The position numbers and the translations under genes were made by a program. A stretch of DNA of 64,000 nucleotides from Pseudomonas sp. S35 (GTDB lineage Bacteria > Pseudomonadota > Gammaproteobacteria > Pseudomonadales > Pseudomonadaceae). This document shows, piece by piece, positions 1 to 9,938 of this stretch; the first letter of the stretch is position 1, and every line of letters begins with the position of its first letter. The notes below the pieces were generated by a model, which did not search any database, was not told the DNA's origin, and was given only the letters and a program-made list of their open reading frames with translations. The stretch is taken from NCBI RefSeq assembly GCF_009866765.1, contig NZ_CP019431.1, positions 5,600,001 to 5,664,000 of the forward strand, in the 5' to 3' direction.

Positions 1-1
1 A

Positions 2-622
2 TTACGCTTTTGTTGCAGAAGGCGCTTTTTTAGCAATAAGCCGAGGGATTCGACGCATCACAGGCGGTATGCGCAGTACGAGCAGCAGCGCACCTATAGA
101 GGCGTAGATGGCCCACTCCTTCAGATCCGCTCGCACGATCCACAGCATATGCAGCAAACCAAGGCCCAGGATCACGTAAACCAGGCGATGCAACTTCTTC
201 CAACGACTGCCCAGCCGACGCAGGCTATACCGATTCGACGTTACCGCCAACAGCAACAACGATAGGAAACCCAGCGCCCCCACAATAATGTACGGCCGCT
301 TGCGCAGCTCAACGCCCAGTTGCGACCAATCGAGCCCCAAGACAAACACACAATAGGCCGCCAAGTGCAGCACCACATAAGCAAAACACCACAACCCAAG
401 CTGCCGGCGCACTCCGATCCACCCCGCCCAACCGCTGAGCTTCTGCAGGGGCGTCATTCCCAAGGTAACCAGCAACAGAATCAATGTACCCAACCCCAGC
501 CGATCAACCAGCACCTTGCCCGGATCCGGACCCAGAGCAAAACTCCACGCCTCATAGAGCCATAACAACGGCCAAACCGCCGCCGCGATAAAAACGCTGG
601 TGCGCCAGACGGGGTAACGCAT
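2..622 (-). CDS. msrQ: MsrQ, heme-binding membrane subunit of the MsrPQ methionine sulfoxide reductase
   Basis: Inner-membrane b-type cytochrome that passes electrons from the quinone pool to periplasmic MsrP, so that oxidised methionines in envelope proteins can be repaired. The 206-residue product is strongly hydrophobic with about six predicted membrane segments. It has the YedZ-family histidine context LHRLVY near residue 145. The length is normal for the family. Its start codon overlaps the msrP stop by one base (TGATG), so the two are co-translated. The stop codon lies at the very left edge of the window, so the gene is complete. Confidence 0.93.
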   Translation of the reverse strand: MRYPVWRTSVFIAAAVWPLLWLYEAWSFALGPDPGKVLVDRLGLGTLILLLVTLGMTPLQKLSGWAGWIGVRRQLGLWCFAYVVLHLAAYCVFVLGLDWSQLGVELRKRPYIIVGALGFLSLLLLAVTSNRYSLRRLGSRWKKLHRLVYVILGLGLLHMLWIVRADLKEWAIYASIGALLLVLRIPPVMRRIPRLIAKKAPSATKA

Positions 623-1635
623 CAGTAATTCTTCCGCAAATCGAGCCCTGTATAGAGAGAGGCAACCTCATCCGAGTAGCCATTGAACATCTGCGTCTCA
701 CGCACGTTGGGGCTGAACAGCCCACTCGGCAAGCGACGCTCACGCGCCTGGGTCCAGCGAGGATGATCGACGGTAGGGTTCACATTCGCATAGAACCCGT
801 ATTCATCCGCCGCGATGCTTTGCCAGGTGGTTTTCGGCTGCTCGCTGACAAGACTGATGCGCACAATAGACTTCACGCTCTTGAAGCCGTATTTCCAAGG
901 CACGACCAGGCGCAAAGGGGCGCCATTCTGATTGGGCAGTTCACGCCCATACATGCCGACGGCAAGAATCGCCAAAGGGTTCATCGCCTCATCCAAACGC
1001 ACCCCTTCTACATAAGGCCAGTCGATCAAGCCAAAACTCGACCGCTGCCCCGGCATGCTCTTGGGATCTTGAAGAGTTTCAAAGCGGATGTACTTAGCCT
1101 TGGACGTTGGCTCAACTTGCTTGAGCAAGGCTGAGATCGGAAAGCCCATCCAGGGAATAACCATCGACCACGCTTCTACGCAACGCAAACGATAGATACG
1201 CTCCTCCAATTGATAGGGCTTCATGAAGTCTTCCAGAGCATAACGCCCAGGCTTCGCCACCTCACCGTCAATCACTACGCTCCAGGGCTCGGTCTTGAGT
1301 GAGCCTGCATTTTTCGCAGGATCGCCTTTGTCCGTACCGAACTCATAGAAGTTGTTGTAGTGGGTTGCGTCCTTGAACGGGGTGATCGCCTCATCCTTGA
1401 CCGTCACTGCCTGCCATTGGGTTGTCGGCAATTTCTCGGCAAACCAATTGGGCGCCCTGCCCGGCTCGACATCGGCATAACGCGCAGCCTCCTCGGCACT
1501 GGCCCAGCGCGGCAGGCTGCTGGCAGCAATACCGGCAAGCGCACCACCGAGCAGGCAGCGGCGGGAGAGGTAGAACGATTCAGGAGTGACATCCGATTCA
1601 TGACAATCGGACGCTTTAGGCAATTTGATTAACAT
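622..1635 (-). CDS. msrP: MsrP, molybdopterin-dependent protein-methionine-sulfoxide reductase catalytic subunit
   Basis: Periplasmic Mo-cofactor enzyme (YedY/sulfite oxidase fold) that reduces methionine sulfoxide in exported proteins. The N-terminus carries a twin-arginine export signal (SRRCLLGG, residues 24-31) followed by a hydrophobic stretch and an Ala-Ser-Ala-like cleavage site near residue 47. The molybdenum-ligating cysteine is seen in LRCVEAW at about residue 152. The length of 337 is typical. The ATG at 1635 has the SD GGAG five bases upstream, and that SD lies inside an inverted repeat (see the hairpin entry). The gene is followed by msrQ with a one-base overlap. Confidence 0.95.
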   Translation of the reverse strand: MLIKLPKASDCHESDVTPESFYLSRRCLLGGALAGIAASSLPRWASAEEAARYADVEPGRAPNWFAEKLPTTQWQAVTVKDEAITPFKDATHYNNFYEFGTDKGDPAKNAGSLKTEPWSVVIDGEVAKPGRYALEDFMKPYQLEERIYRLRCVEAWSMVIPWMGFPISALLKQVEPTSKAKYIRFETLQDPKSMPGQRSSFGLIDWPYVEGVRLDEAMNPLAILAVGMYGRELPNQNGAPLRLVVPWKYGFKSVKSIVRISLVSEQPKTTWQSIAADEYGFYANVNPTVDHPRWTQARERRLPSGLFSPNVRETQMFNGYSDEVASLYTGLDLRKNY

Positions 1636-1683
1636 GGCAACTCCGCAGCATTGGAGGACTGATGCACCAATAGACTGCGGAGT
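1636..1683 (-). promoter_or_regulatory. Leader hairpin pairing with the msrP ribosome binding site
   Basis: On the minus strand ACTCCGCAG (1675-1683) is perfectly complementary to CTGCGGAGT (1640-1648). A second five-base stem, ATTGG/CCAAT, lies inside it. The 3' arm contains the GGAG used to start msrP, so the mRNA can fold with its SD buried. No T-tract follows, so it does not look like a pssA terminator. Its function is inferred, not known. Confidence 0.5.
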
Positions 1684-1698
1684 ATGGGGGAAATTACA

Positions 1699-2556
1699 TT
1701 AAGACAATGTTTTGTCCCGACGCATATGCAGCAAGTACTGAACCGGCCCCGAAGCAGCGTAGACCAGGAAGGCCAACAGCAGAATCCGAGGCGGATCACT
1801 GAAGACAACCGCAAACACCAGCACCACTGCCAGGATCGCCACGAAAGGCACGCGCCCCTTGAGGTCGAGCTCCTTGAAGCTGTTGTACTTGATATTGCTG
1901 ACCATCAGCATGCCGGCCGCAGCCACCATCAACGCCACCAGGAACGACATTTTCGAACCCTGGATGCCGTAGTCACTGAATGCCCAGACAATACCCGCTA
2001 CCACACCCGCCGCTGCCGGACTGGCCAGTCCGATGAAGTAGCGCTTGTCAGCAGTGCCCACCTGGGTATTGAAGCGCGCCAGGCGCAACGCGGCGCCTGC
2101 TACATAGATGAAGGCAACCATCCAGCCAACCTTGCCCATATCACCCAGCGCCCAGGCAAATGCCAACAGTGCCGGCGCCACACCAAACGCAACCATGTCC
2201 GACAGCGAATCGTACTCGGCACCGAAGGCACTTTGGGTATTGGTCATACGCGCCACACGGCCATCCAGGCCATCAAGCACCATGGCCACAAAGATCGCGA
2301 TGGCCGCAAAACCAAAGTACTTGCTGGCATTCGCAGCATCACCTGCCGCCAGCGCGCTCTGAGCACTCATGGAATTGATGATGGAATAAAACCCGGCAAA
2401 CAGGTTCGCCGTGGTGAACAGATTGGGCAGCAGATAGATACCACGATGCCGGACCTTGCGGCCTTCCGCGTCATGCCCTTCTTCGACATGCTCATCGATC
2501 GGCAGCAGGCTTTCGGCGTCAGGAGCCTGGTTTGGCTCTTCGGGACGTTCGCTCAT
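1699..2556 (-). CDS. pssA: CDP-diacylglycerol--serine O-phosphatidyltransferase
   Basis: Membrane enzyme that makes phosphatidylserine from CDP-diacylglycerol and serine, the precursor of phosphatidylethanolamine. The CDP-alcohol phosphotransferase signature (DG..AR........G...D...D) is seen at about residues 95-120 as DGLDGRVAR then GAEYDSLSD. Several hydrophobic segments follow. The frame stays open to 2655, but ATG 2556 (protein MSERPEE, 285 aa) is preferred because AAGG lies just upstream and the upstream extension is not protein-like. It sits between ilvC and msrP on the same strand, separated from ilvC by a strong terminator. Confidence 0.93.
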   Translation of the reverse strand: MSERPEEPNQAPDAESLLPIDEHVEEGHDAEGRKVRHRGIYLLPNLFTTANLFAGFYSIINSMSAQSALAAGDAANASKYFGFAAIAIFVAMVLDGLDGRVARMTNTQSAFGAEYDSLSDMVAFGVAPALLAFAWALGDMGKVGWMVAFIYVAGAALRLARFNTQVGTADKRYFIGLASPAAAGVVAGIVWAFSDYGIQGSKMSFLVALMVAAAGMLMVSNIKYNSFKELDLKGRVPFVAILAVVLVFAVVFSDPPRILLLAFLVYAASGPVQYLLHMRRDKTLS

Positions 2557-2658
2557 GGACTTTACCTTGCAACGGTGTGAAAAAAATTCGACAAATACTT
2601 GCGGCGAGTGTTCGCCCGCAAACGATGCAGCTTTATACCAGATCAAACCCCTCAAACG

Positions 2659-2684
2659 AAAAAACGCGGCCTAGGCCGCGTTTT
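2659..2684 (-). terminator. Intrinsic terminator after ilvC
   Basis: A perfect 11-base inverted repeat AAAACGCGGCC / GGCCGCGTTTT with a two-base loop. In the minus direction it is followed by a T-run (plus-strand A-run 2659-2664). It closes the ilvIHC transcript before pssA. Confidence 0.9.
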
Positions 2685-2701
2685 CCCTTGATGCATTCGA
2701 C

Positions 2702-3727
<1,026 letters not shown>

Positions 3728-3765
3728 CTATATATCCAGGCCGTGAGGCCATTCACTAATTTGGG

Positions 3766-4257
3766 TTAGATGCTGAGTACTTTGTCGCCACGGGCAATCC
3801 CGGTGACACCACTGCGTACTGTTTCCAGAATCGAGGCCGTCCCGATCGACTGGATGAAGCTGTCCAGCTTGTCGCTTGTACCGGTCAGTTGAACGGTATA
3901 AACGCTGGCGCTCACATCGACGATCTGCCCACGATAGATGTCGGTAGTCCGTTTGATCTCGGCACGTTGAGCACCCGTGGCCTTAACCTTAACCAACATC
4001 AGCTCGCGCTCGATGTGGGCACTTTCCGACAGGTCGACCAGCTTGACCACTTCGATCAGCTTGTTGAGGTTCTTGGTGATCTGCTCGATCACCTCATCGT
4101 GGCCCACGGTGGTCAACGTCAGGCGCGACAGGGTCGGGTCTTCGGTCGGCGCCACGGTCAGGCTTTCGATGTTGTAGTTGCGTTGCGAAAACAGGCCGAC
4201 AACACGAGACAGAGCGCCGGGTTCGTTCTCCAGAAGCAGGGAGATAATGTGCCGCAT
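3766..4257 (-). CDS. ilvH: Acetolactate synthase small (regulatory) subunit
   Basis: Regulatory partner of IlvI. It carries the valine-binding ACT domain (about residues 1-80, MRHIISLLLENEPGALSR) and a C-terminal ACT-like domain. The frame extends upstream to 4287 inside ilvI, but the ATG at 4257 gives the family-standard 163 aa and places it two bases after the ilvI stop, which is typical of translational coupling. It should form a hetero-oligomer with IlvI and confer feedback inhibition by valine. Confidence 0.96.
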   Translation of the reverse strand: MRHIISLLLENEPGALSRVVGLFSQRNYNIESLTVAPTEDPTLSRLTLTTVGHDEVIEQITKNLNKLIEVVKLVDLSESAHIERELMLVKVKATGAQRAEIKRTTDIYRGQIVDVSASVYTVQLTGTSDKLDSFIQSIGTASILETVRSGVTGIARGDKVLSI

Positions 4258-4259
4258 GA

Positions 4260-5984
4260 TTAAGTACGCTCCGTCTTGTTCAGCCACATGTCGCGCATAG
4301 AGCCGTCTTTGATCTGCATCGGGTAGACGTGCTCGCTGGTATCCACTTGAATATCGAGGAACACCAGGCGGTCCTTCATGGCGAACGCTTCTTCCATCTT
4401 CGGCTTCAGATCTTTCAGATCAGTGATGCGAATGCCGACGTGGCCATAGGCTTCAACCAACTTGATGAAATCCGGAAGCGATTCCATGTAGGAATGGGAG
4501 TGACGACTACCGTAGCTCATGTCCTGCCACTGACGAACCATACCCAGCACGCCGTTGTTCAAGCACACGATCTTCACCGGAAGGCCGTACTGCAGGCACG
4601 TCGACAGTTCCTGGATGTTCATCTGGATACTGCCCTCACCGGTGACGCACGCGACATCGGTGTCCGGGAAGCTCAGTTTCACACCCATGGCCGCAGGGAA
4701 ACCAAAGCCCATCGTGCCCAGGCCACCGGAGTTGATCCAGCGGTTAGGCTTGTCGAACTTGTAGTACTGCGCGGCGAACATCTGGTGCTGGCCCACGTCG
4801 GAGGTCACAAAGGCGTCGCCCTTGGTCACTTCGCACAGGGTCTCGATCACGGTTTGTGGCTTGATGATGCTGCCGTCGCCCTTGTCATAAGGGAACAGGC
4901 CGCGGTCACCGCGCCATTCGTCGATCTGCTTCCACCAGCTGGCAACGGACTCTTTGTTCGGGGTTTCGCCGATGTCCTTCAGCGCTGCGACCATTTCGGT
5001 CAATACGCTTTCCACAGGCCCTACGATCGGCACGTCGGCCTTGATGGTCTTGGAGATGGACGCCGGGTCGATGTCGATGTGGATGATCTTGGCGTTCGGG
5101 CAGAATTTGCTCGCGCCGTTGATCACACGGTCATCGAACCGCGCGCCCACCGCCAGGATCACGTCGGCGTGGTGCATGGTCAGGTTGGCGGTGTAGCTGC
5201 CGTGCATGCCGAGCATGCCGACGAACTGACGGTCCGTACCTGGGAACGCGCCGAGGCCCATCAAGGTGTTGGTCACTGGCAGGTTGAGCAGCTTGGCCAA
5301 TTCAGTCAGCGGTGCGGAACCGCCACCCAGAATGACACCACCACCCGAGTACAGCACTGGGCGCTTGGCTGCCAACAGCATTTCTGCTGCCTTGCGGATT
5401 TGCCCCGAATGCCCACGAACCGCCGGGCTGTAGGAGCGCAGCTTGGCTTTCTTCGGGAACACGTATTCGAATTTTTCAGCCGGGTTGGTCATGTCTTTCG
5501 GGATATCGACCACCACAGGACCCGGGCGACCGGATTGTGCGAGGTAGAACGCCTTTTTCATGACTTCCGGGATTTCCGAGGCATGCTTGATCATGAAGCT
5601 GTGTTTCACGATCGGCCGGGAGATACCGATCATGTCGGTTTCCTGGAATGCATCGGTACCGACCATGGTGCTTGGCACCTGGCCAGAAATGATCACCATC
5701 GGGATGGAGTCCATATACGCAGTCGCGATGCCGGTAATGGCATTCGTTGCGCCTGGGCCGGACGTTACCAGTACCACGCCGGCTTTACCGGTGGCACGGG
5801 CATAACCGTCAGCCATATGGGTCGCGGCCTGTTCGTGGCGAACCAGGATGTGGGTAACAGCCGGTTCCTTGAACAGTGCGTCGTAAACATGCAGCAGAGC
5901 ACCACCTGGGTACCCGTAGATATAATCGACGCCTTCGTCACGCAAAAAGCGGACGAGCATCTCACCGCCAGATAAAAGCTCCAC
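4260..5984 (-). CDS. ilvI: Acetolactate synthase large (catalytic) subunit
   Basis: ThDP-dependent enzyme that condenses pyruvate with pyruvate or 2-oxobutyrate, the first common step of valine, leucine and isoleucine synthesis. It shows the ThDP glutamate context ([15 protein letters not shown]), an FAD/central domain, and the C-terminal ThDP-Mg motif ([12 protein letters not shown] and following residues). I choose the GTG at 5984 (protein [10 protein letters not shown], 574 aa) because GAGG lies eight bases upstream. The in-frame GTG at 5993 would leave no room for that SD. Its transcription is probably governed by the long leader upstream. Confidence 0.95.
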   Translation of the reverse strand: MELLSGGEMLVRFLRDEGVDYIYGYPGGALLHVYDALFKEPAVTHILVRHEQAATHMADGYARATGKAGVVLVTSGPGATNAITGIATAYMDSIPMVIISGQVPSTMVGTDAFQETDMIGISRPIVKHSFMIKHASEIPEVMKKAFYLAQSGRPGPVVVDIPKDMTNPAEKFEYVFPKKAKLRSYSPAVRGHSGQIRKAAEMLLAAKRPVLYSGGGVILGGGSAPLTELAKLLNLPVTNTLMGLGAFPGTDRQFVGMLGMHGSYTANLTMHHADVILAVGARFDDRVINGASKFCPNAKIIHIDIDPASISKTIKADVPIVGPVESVLTEMVAALKDIGETPNKESVASWWKQIDEWRGDRGLFPYDKGDGSIIKPQTVIETLCEVTKGDAFVTSDVGQHQMFAAQYYKFDKPNRWINSGGLGTMGFGFPAAMGVKLSFPDTDVACVTGEGSIQMNIQELSTCLQYGLPVKIVCLNNGVLGMVRQWQDMSYGSRHSHSYMESLPDFIKLVEAYGHVGIRITDLKDLKPKMEEAFAMKDRLVFLDIQVDTSEHVYPMQIKDGSMRDMWLNKTERT

Positions 5985-6082
5985 GTTGTTCACCTCTAAA
6001 ACGCCAGAATACCGTCCGTTGAAAACCGACGGGTCTTAATAGGTTTACTTCTCAACAGAGCATGAGCGACGGTGGTCGCCGA

Positions 6083-6199
6083 CTACGTCAGCACTGACTG
6101 AGCAAGTATTGGGATCGTCCCAAGTGTTGCGGGCTTTTCCCACCCAGCGCGAGGTAACGCGTTGCGGGTGTAACAGGTCGGCGCGGATGTGCGCCTCAT
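6083..6199 (-). CDS. Candidate leader ORF upstream of ilvI (38 codons)
   Basis: An ATG-initiated frame in the predicted ilvI leader, starting about 45 nt after the predicted transcription start and ending in TAG. Its last third is rich in branched-chain residues and threonine (TLGTIPILAQSVLT). It has no good SD and there is no run of consecutive Leu/Ile/Val codons as in classical attenuator peptides. A short hairpin follows it at 6066-6079. It may be a regulatory leader peptide or a chance ORF. Confidence 0.3.
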   Translation of the reverse strand: MRRTSAPTCYTRNALPRAGWEKPATLGTIPILAQSVLT

Positions 6200-6249
6200 G
6201 ATCTGCCGAGCGGGCCTGCTTCTGGCAGTCCCGATACAGCGGACTTTGG

Positions 6250-6278
6250 ATTCTTCTGTTTCAGGCCGTTCAAGTCAA
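6250..6278 (-). promoter_or_regulatory. Putative sigma-70 promoter of ilvIHC
   Basis: On the minus strand TTGACT (6273-6278) and AAGAAT (6250-6255) are separated by exactly 17 bases. Transcription would start near 6243, giving a leader of about 260 nt before ilvI. The -35 matches consensus at five of six bases and the -10 at four of six. Confidence 0.5.
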
Positions 6279-6386
6279 GCAATAATTGCGCTTTTTTCCA
6301 ACTAAGCGCATGAGAACGCAGAAGAAAGGCCTGTGAGGAGGGATAAAACTCGCCTGAATGTCGTCAAGCGGTAGAAATATGCGCAA

Positions 6387-6409
6387 GACTGCCGGAAAAC
6401 CCGGCAGTC
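6387..6409 (-). terminator. Hairpin after the YqcC gene
   Basis: Nine-base stem GACTGCCGG / CCGGCAGTC with a five-base loop, immediately after the stop codon of the YqcC gene in the minus direction. The following T-richness is weak, so it may act as a terminator or only as an RNA 3' end stabiliser. Confidence 0.55.
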
Positions 6410-6415
6410 AGGCAA

Positions 6416-6745
6416 TTAACGAGCGTCGACGATCAATTGATCGAACTTTTTCAGCGCATTACGCAAGCCAAGGCTCTCTCGCGGCCGATCGGCGTAGACC
6501 ATCTCCGCCATTTCCATGATCCCAGAGGCATTGGGCAGCGGCAGGTCCTGTTCGAGGATGTGTTTCATGCGAGCCAGGAAGATCCATTGCAGCCACTGGT
6601 GAAAGTCCAGGGTATCCACCGAAAACGGCTCAACGCTGCTGAGCGCCTCAACGCTGGGAGACACTTCGTCCCACCAGCCCTGAATGCGCAATTCGCGCTC
6701 GATCAGCAATAACTGTTCGGCAATCGCCGGAAACCGTGCATCCAT
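6416..6745 (-). CDS. YqcC family (DUF446) protein
   Basis: A 109-residue soluble protein matching the small YqcC/DUF446 family, recognised from the alpha-helical pattern with WWDEVSPSVEAL, FLQW-like FHQWLQWIFLARM and MAEMVYADRP. The biochemical function of the family is unknown to me. In E. coli the homologue lies beside a tRNA pseudouridine synthase gene, but here it overlaps the lipoprotein gene by one base (TGATG). It therefore forms the last gene of the mrcB-lpoP-yqcC transcription unit. Confidence 0.8.
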   Translation of the reverse strand: MDARFPAIAEQLLLIERELRIQGWWDEVSPSVEALSSVEPFSVDTLDFHQWLQWIFLARMKHILEQDLPLPNASGIMEMAEMVYADRPRESLGLRNALKKFDQLIVDAR

Positions 6746-7479
6746 CAGAGGCTGACCTTGGCTTTTTGCCGGGCCTGGGCAGCGCCCGCGGCATCACCTT
6801 GTGCGGCACGCGCATCACCGATCAAGGCCCACAGGCTGGCTTGCAGATCCGGACGACCGCTGGCCAGCGTGAGACCACGGCGGGCGAACTGCTCGGCTTG
6901 CGGCGCATCACCCTGGGCCATGCGTACCTGCGCCAGGCGATACAGCACTTGCGGCTCACGAGGTGCAACACGTTGCGCACGCTCAAGGCTCGATGAGGCG
7001 CCGTTCAGGTCGCCACCGGCCTGCTGTTGCTGAGCCGTCGTCAGCAAGGCCAGCACCGGGCCGTCCAGTTGCTCGTCAGCCGACAGGCCACCGGCGCTGG
7101 AGGCGGATGGAATGCCGCTCGGCGTCGACGGCATGGTGTAGGTGCCCTGGTTGACCGGCGCGGTCTGAATCGGCGTGGCGTCGATCGGCCCGGAGGTGCT
7201 TGGCCCTGGAGTCCAAGGTTCGGCACTGATTGGCGCCGAGGTAGCAGCGCCACCGCCCGGCACCATCACCACCACGCCCGAGTCCTGCGGCACAGCCTGA
7301 GGCTTGGCCTGCGCCGGACGGTTGGTCACGGTCTGGCGGAAACCGCCATTGGCCGAGATCCGGTCGCTGTTGGAGACGGCCGTGCTCGAATCCACCACGG
7401 GAATGGAGCCGCGCTGCACGCTGGAGCAACCGCTGAGCAAAGCCAGAGCCGTAATCGCTGGAATACACCACTTGTTCAC
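6745..7479 (-). CDS. lpoP: TPR-containing outer-membrane lipoprotein, likely PBP1B activator LpoP
   Basis: 244 residues with a lipoprotein signal (hydrophobic stretch then lipobox LSGC, lipidated Cys18). A low-complexity Pro/Ser/Thr linker follows (about residues 30-130), then a C-terminal tetratricopeptide region (LERAQRVAPREPQVLYRLAQ, AEQFARRGLTLA). It starts 16 bases after the mrcB stop. In P. aeruginosa a TPR lipoprotein encoded beside the PBP1B gene was identified as LpoP, the activator that replaces E. coli LpoB; the assignment here rests on that architecture and neighbourhood. It would act from the outer membrane across the periplasm on PBP1B. Confidence 0.78.
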   Translation of the reverse strand: MNKWCIPAITALALLSGCSSVQRGSIPVVDSSTAVSNSDRISANGGFRQTVTNRPAQAKPQAVPQDSGVVVMVPGGGAATSAPISAEPWTPGPSTSGPIDATPIQTAPVNQGTYTMPSTPSGIPSASSAGGLSADEQLDGPVLALLTTAQQQQAGGDLNGASSSLERAQRVAPREPQVLYRLAQVRMAQGDAPQAEQFARRGLTLASGRPDLQASLWALIGDARAAQGDAAGAAQARQKAKVSL

Positions 7480-7495
7480 TTGAAACCCTCTTTGC

Positions 7496-9820
7496 TTAAT
7501 TCATCCAGCCCTTGACCCAATCCATCACCGATTCCGCGTCCGCAGGGGCACCGCCACCGCACGCAGCACCGGGTGGTGGTTCGCTGCCGCGAATATACGG
7601 CATCTGTACCGCGCCCGGACAGTTGGCATCGGAGCCTTGGCCGGTGTGCGGGTCAATCCAGGCCTGCACGATGTTATCCGGCTGCGGCATGCTCAACGGC
7701 AGTGGGTCGGCCTTGCGCATGAAACTGGTCCAGACCTGCAACGCACCGGTCGCACCGGTAAACGGCGTCTTGCCGTTGTCGTCACGGCCCAGCCACACCA
7801 CGGCCAGCACATCCTGGCCGAAACCTGCGAACCAACTGTCGCGCGAATCGTTACTGGTGCCGGTCTTGCCTGCCAGCGTCAGGTTGGACGGCAAGACCTT
7901 ATAGACCGAGCTACCGGTACCTTCACGCATCACGCGCTGCATGGCGTTCTGGATCAGGTAGATGGAGCCCGCATCGAAACGCTGCTGAATCTGGAACGGG
8001 TAGCGCTTGAGTGGCTCACCCTCGGCCGTCAGCACACTGCGAATCCCGCGCATCGGGGTGTTGAAGCCACCGTTGGCGAGGGTCTGGTACATGGTCGCCA
8101 CTTCCATCGGCGTCATGGCTCCGGCGCCCAACAGGATCGATGGGAACGCCGGGAATTCGCGGGTGATGCCCAGTCGCGCCAGCGTCTTGAGGACATTCGG
8201 CACACCCACTTCCAGGCCGAGGCGAGAAGTGGAGATGTTGTAGGAATGCGCCAAGCCCTGATACAGGAACACCGTGCCGTGGGAGCGACGATCGAAGTTC
8301 TGCGGCGTCCACACCTGGCCGTCGCCACCTTTGACCGAGAGCGGATCATCCGACAGCCAACTGGTCAGGGTGTACTTGCTCGGTTTTTCCAACGCCGTCA
8401 GGTAGACCGCAGGCTTGACCAGCGACCCAATCGGCCGCACCGCATCCAGTGCGCGGTTGAAGCCGGCAAAGCTGGCCTGGCGGCTACCGATCATGGCCTG
8501 GACTTCACCGGTTTCCGGGTTGGTCACCACCATCGCAGCCTCTACCTCGTCAGAACCTTTACGGCCCGTCAGACGTTTGAAGGTGTCGCTGACAGACGCT
8601 TCGGCCTTCATCTGCAGGATCGGGTCAAAACTGGTGAAGATCCGCAGGCCTTCTTCGGTCAAGTCTTCGTCGCGGTAGTCTTCACGCAGTTGGCGTTTGA
8701 CCAAGTCGATAAAACCGGGGAACGAGCTGTCTGCCAGCTTGCCGCGAGTGGTCACACCCAGTGGCATTTTCTTCGCTGCGGCCACTTGCTCTGCCGTGGC
8801 CACACCCTGCTGCTCCAGCACATCGAGGACGAGGTTGCGGCGCTCCAGTGCACGCTCAGGATTGCGGCGCGGGTTGTAGTAGGACGGCCCCTTGACCATG
8901 CCCACCAGCAATGCAACTTGATGCAGCTTCAGCTCGGACAGCGGTTGGCCGAAGAAGAACTGGCTGGCCAGGCCGAAGCCGTGCACCGCACGCTGGCCAT
9001 CCTGGCCGACGAACACTTCATTTAGGTACGCCTCAAGGATTTCCTGCTTGCTGTAGTGCAGCTCCAGCAGCATCGCCATCATGGCTTCGGTGAGCTTACG
9101 GGTCAGGCTGCGTTCGTTGGTGAGGTAGAAGTTTTTCACCAACTGCTGAGTCAGCGTACTGCCGCCTTGGGTCATCTTGCCGCCGGAGGTGTTGACCCAG
9201 ATCGCACGGGCAATCGACTTTGGCGAGACGCCCCAGTGGCTGTAGAAATCCCGATCTTCTACCGCAACCAGGGTTTCCAGCAGGTACGGCGGCACCTGAT
9301 CAAGCTTGATCAGGATGCGGTCTTCAAGGTTTTTCGGGTAAATCCCGCCGATCATCAGCGGTTCAAGGCGTACCACCGGCAGCTTCGAACCATTGAGGGA
9401 CGACAGCTCGGCCACGTAGTCACCGGAGAAGCGCACGCGCACTGGCTGGGCTTTTTCCAGGCCTTCGTAGAACTGGAAGCCGCGGGTGTTCAGGTCGACG
9501 GTGTTACCGCTGACAGCCGCAGCACCCGGGCCATTGCTCACCGGTTCGCGGCGGTAGCCCAGGGCGTCGAGTTCGGTGAGGAAGTCATCCTTGCTCAGCT
9601 TCTGGCCGCTGAACAGTTCCAGCGGGCGTGCATAGACCTTGGCCGGGATGGTCCAGCGCTTGCCGGAGAATTTCTCCTGGACCACGGCATCAAGGTATAC
9701 CGCAAAGCCGGCGAGCACTACGAAGCCCACAAGGCCGAGCTTGAGCGCCCAACCCAGCCAAGGACGCAGGCCGCGGGACGGTGGTTTTTTACGGGAACGG
9801 GGAGATCGGGTTCGAGTCAT
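7496..9820 (-). CDS. mrcB: Penicillin-binding protein 1B (bifunctional peptidoglycan synthase)
   Basis: Class A PBP that polymerises glycan strands and crosslinks peptides in the periplasm. The 774-residue order is: basic cytoplasmic tail, a single membrane anchor at about residues 28-47, a UB2H-like regulatory domain, a GT51 transglycosylase (EDRDFYSHWG near residue 187; GGSTLTQQLVKN), then a transpeptidase with SxxK (SLVK, about residue 467), SYN and KTGTS (about 652). The tail is cysteine-containing and glycine-rich. The adjacent lipoprotein is its probable activator. It is divergent from the kinase fusion gene at 9939. Confidence 0.97.
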   Translation of the reverse strand: MTRTRSPRSRKKPPSRGLRPWLGWALKLGLVGFVVLAGFAVYLDAVVQEKFSGKRWTIPAKVYARPLELFSGQKLSKDDFLTELDALGYRREPVSNGPGAAAVSGNTVDLNTRGFQFYEGLEKAQPVRVRFSGDYVAELSSLNGSKLPVVRLEPLMIGGIYPKNLEDRILIKLDQVPPYLLETLVAVEDRDFYSHWGVSPKSIARAIWVNTSGGKMTQGGSTLTQQLVKNFYLTNERSLTRKLTEAMMAMLLELHYSKQEILEAYLNEVFVGQDGQRAVHGFGLASQFFFGQPLSELKLHQVALLVGMVKGPSYYNPRRNPERALERRNLVLDVLEQQGVATAEQVAAAKKMPLGVTTRGKLADSSFPGFIDLVKRQLREDYRDEDLTEEGLRIFTSFDPILQMKAEASVSDTFKRLTGRKGSDEVEAAMVVTNPETGEVQAMIGSRQASFAGFNRALDAVRPIGSLVKPAVYLTALEKPSKYTLTSWLSDDPLSVKGGDGQVWTPQNFDRRSHGTVFLYQGLAHSYNISTSRLGLEVGVPNVLKTLARLGITREFPAFPSILLGAGAMTPMEVATMYQTLANGGFNTPMRGIRSVLTAEGEPLKRYPFQIQQRFDAGSIYLIQNAMQRVMREGTGSSVYKVLPSNLTLAGKTGTSNDSRDSWFAGFGQDVLAVVWLGRDDNGKTPFTGATGALQVWTSFMRKADPLPLSMPQPDNIVQAWIDPHTGQGSDANCPGAVQMPYIRGSEPPPGAACGGGAPADAESVMDWVKGWMN

Positions 9821-9938
9821 GGCGGCGGATTATACGCACTTTATCGATGATCAACATGAGCCGGACAGCGGTTTGCACGACCGTCTGTAACGGCCATAAT
9901 GCCCGCCATGTTTTTCCCCAGACTCTGAAGGATCGCCC

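Larger units (their letters stand above)
5985..6415 (-). other. Intergenic region: ilvI promoter and leader, and 3' end of the yqcC transcript
   Basis: This 431-base stretch has no conventional gene. Reading right to left, it contains the hairpin after the YqcC gene (6387-6409), a sigma-70-like promoter (6250-6278), a candidate 38-codon leader ORF (6083-6199) and two small hairpins (6066-6079 GCGAC/GTCGC and 6012-6032 CCGTC/GACGG) before the ilvI SD. Neither hairpin is followed by a good T-tract. Confidence 0.6.

Noticed and set aside
4329..5975. Long plus-strand open frame (548 codons) opposite ilvI
   Set aside because: Antisense shadow of a GC-rich, strongly conserved gene. Its translation is His/Arg/Val-rich without any recognisable domain and it has no SD.
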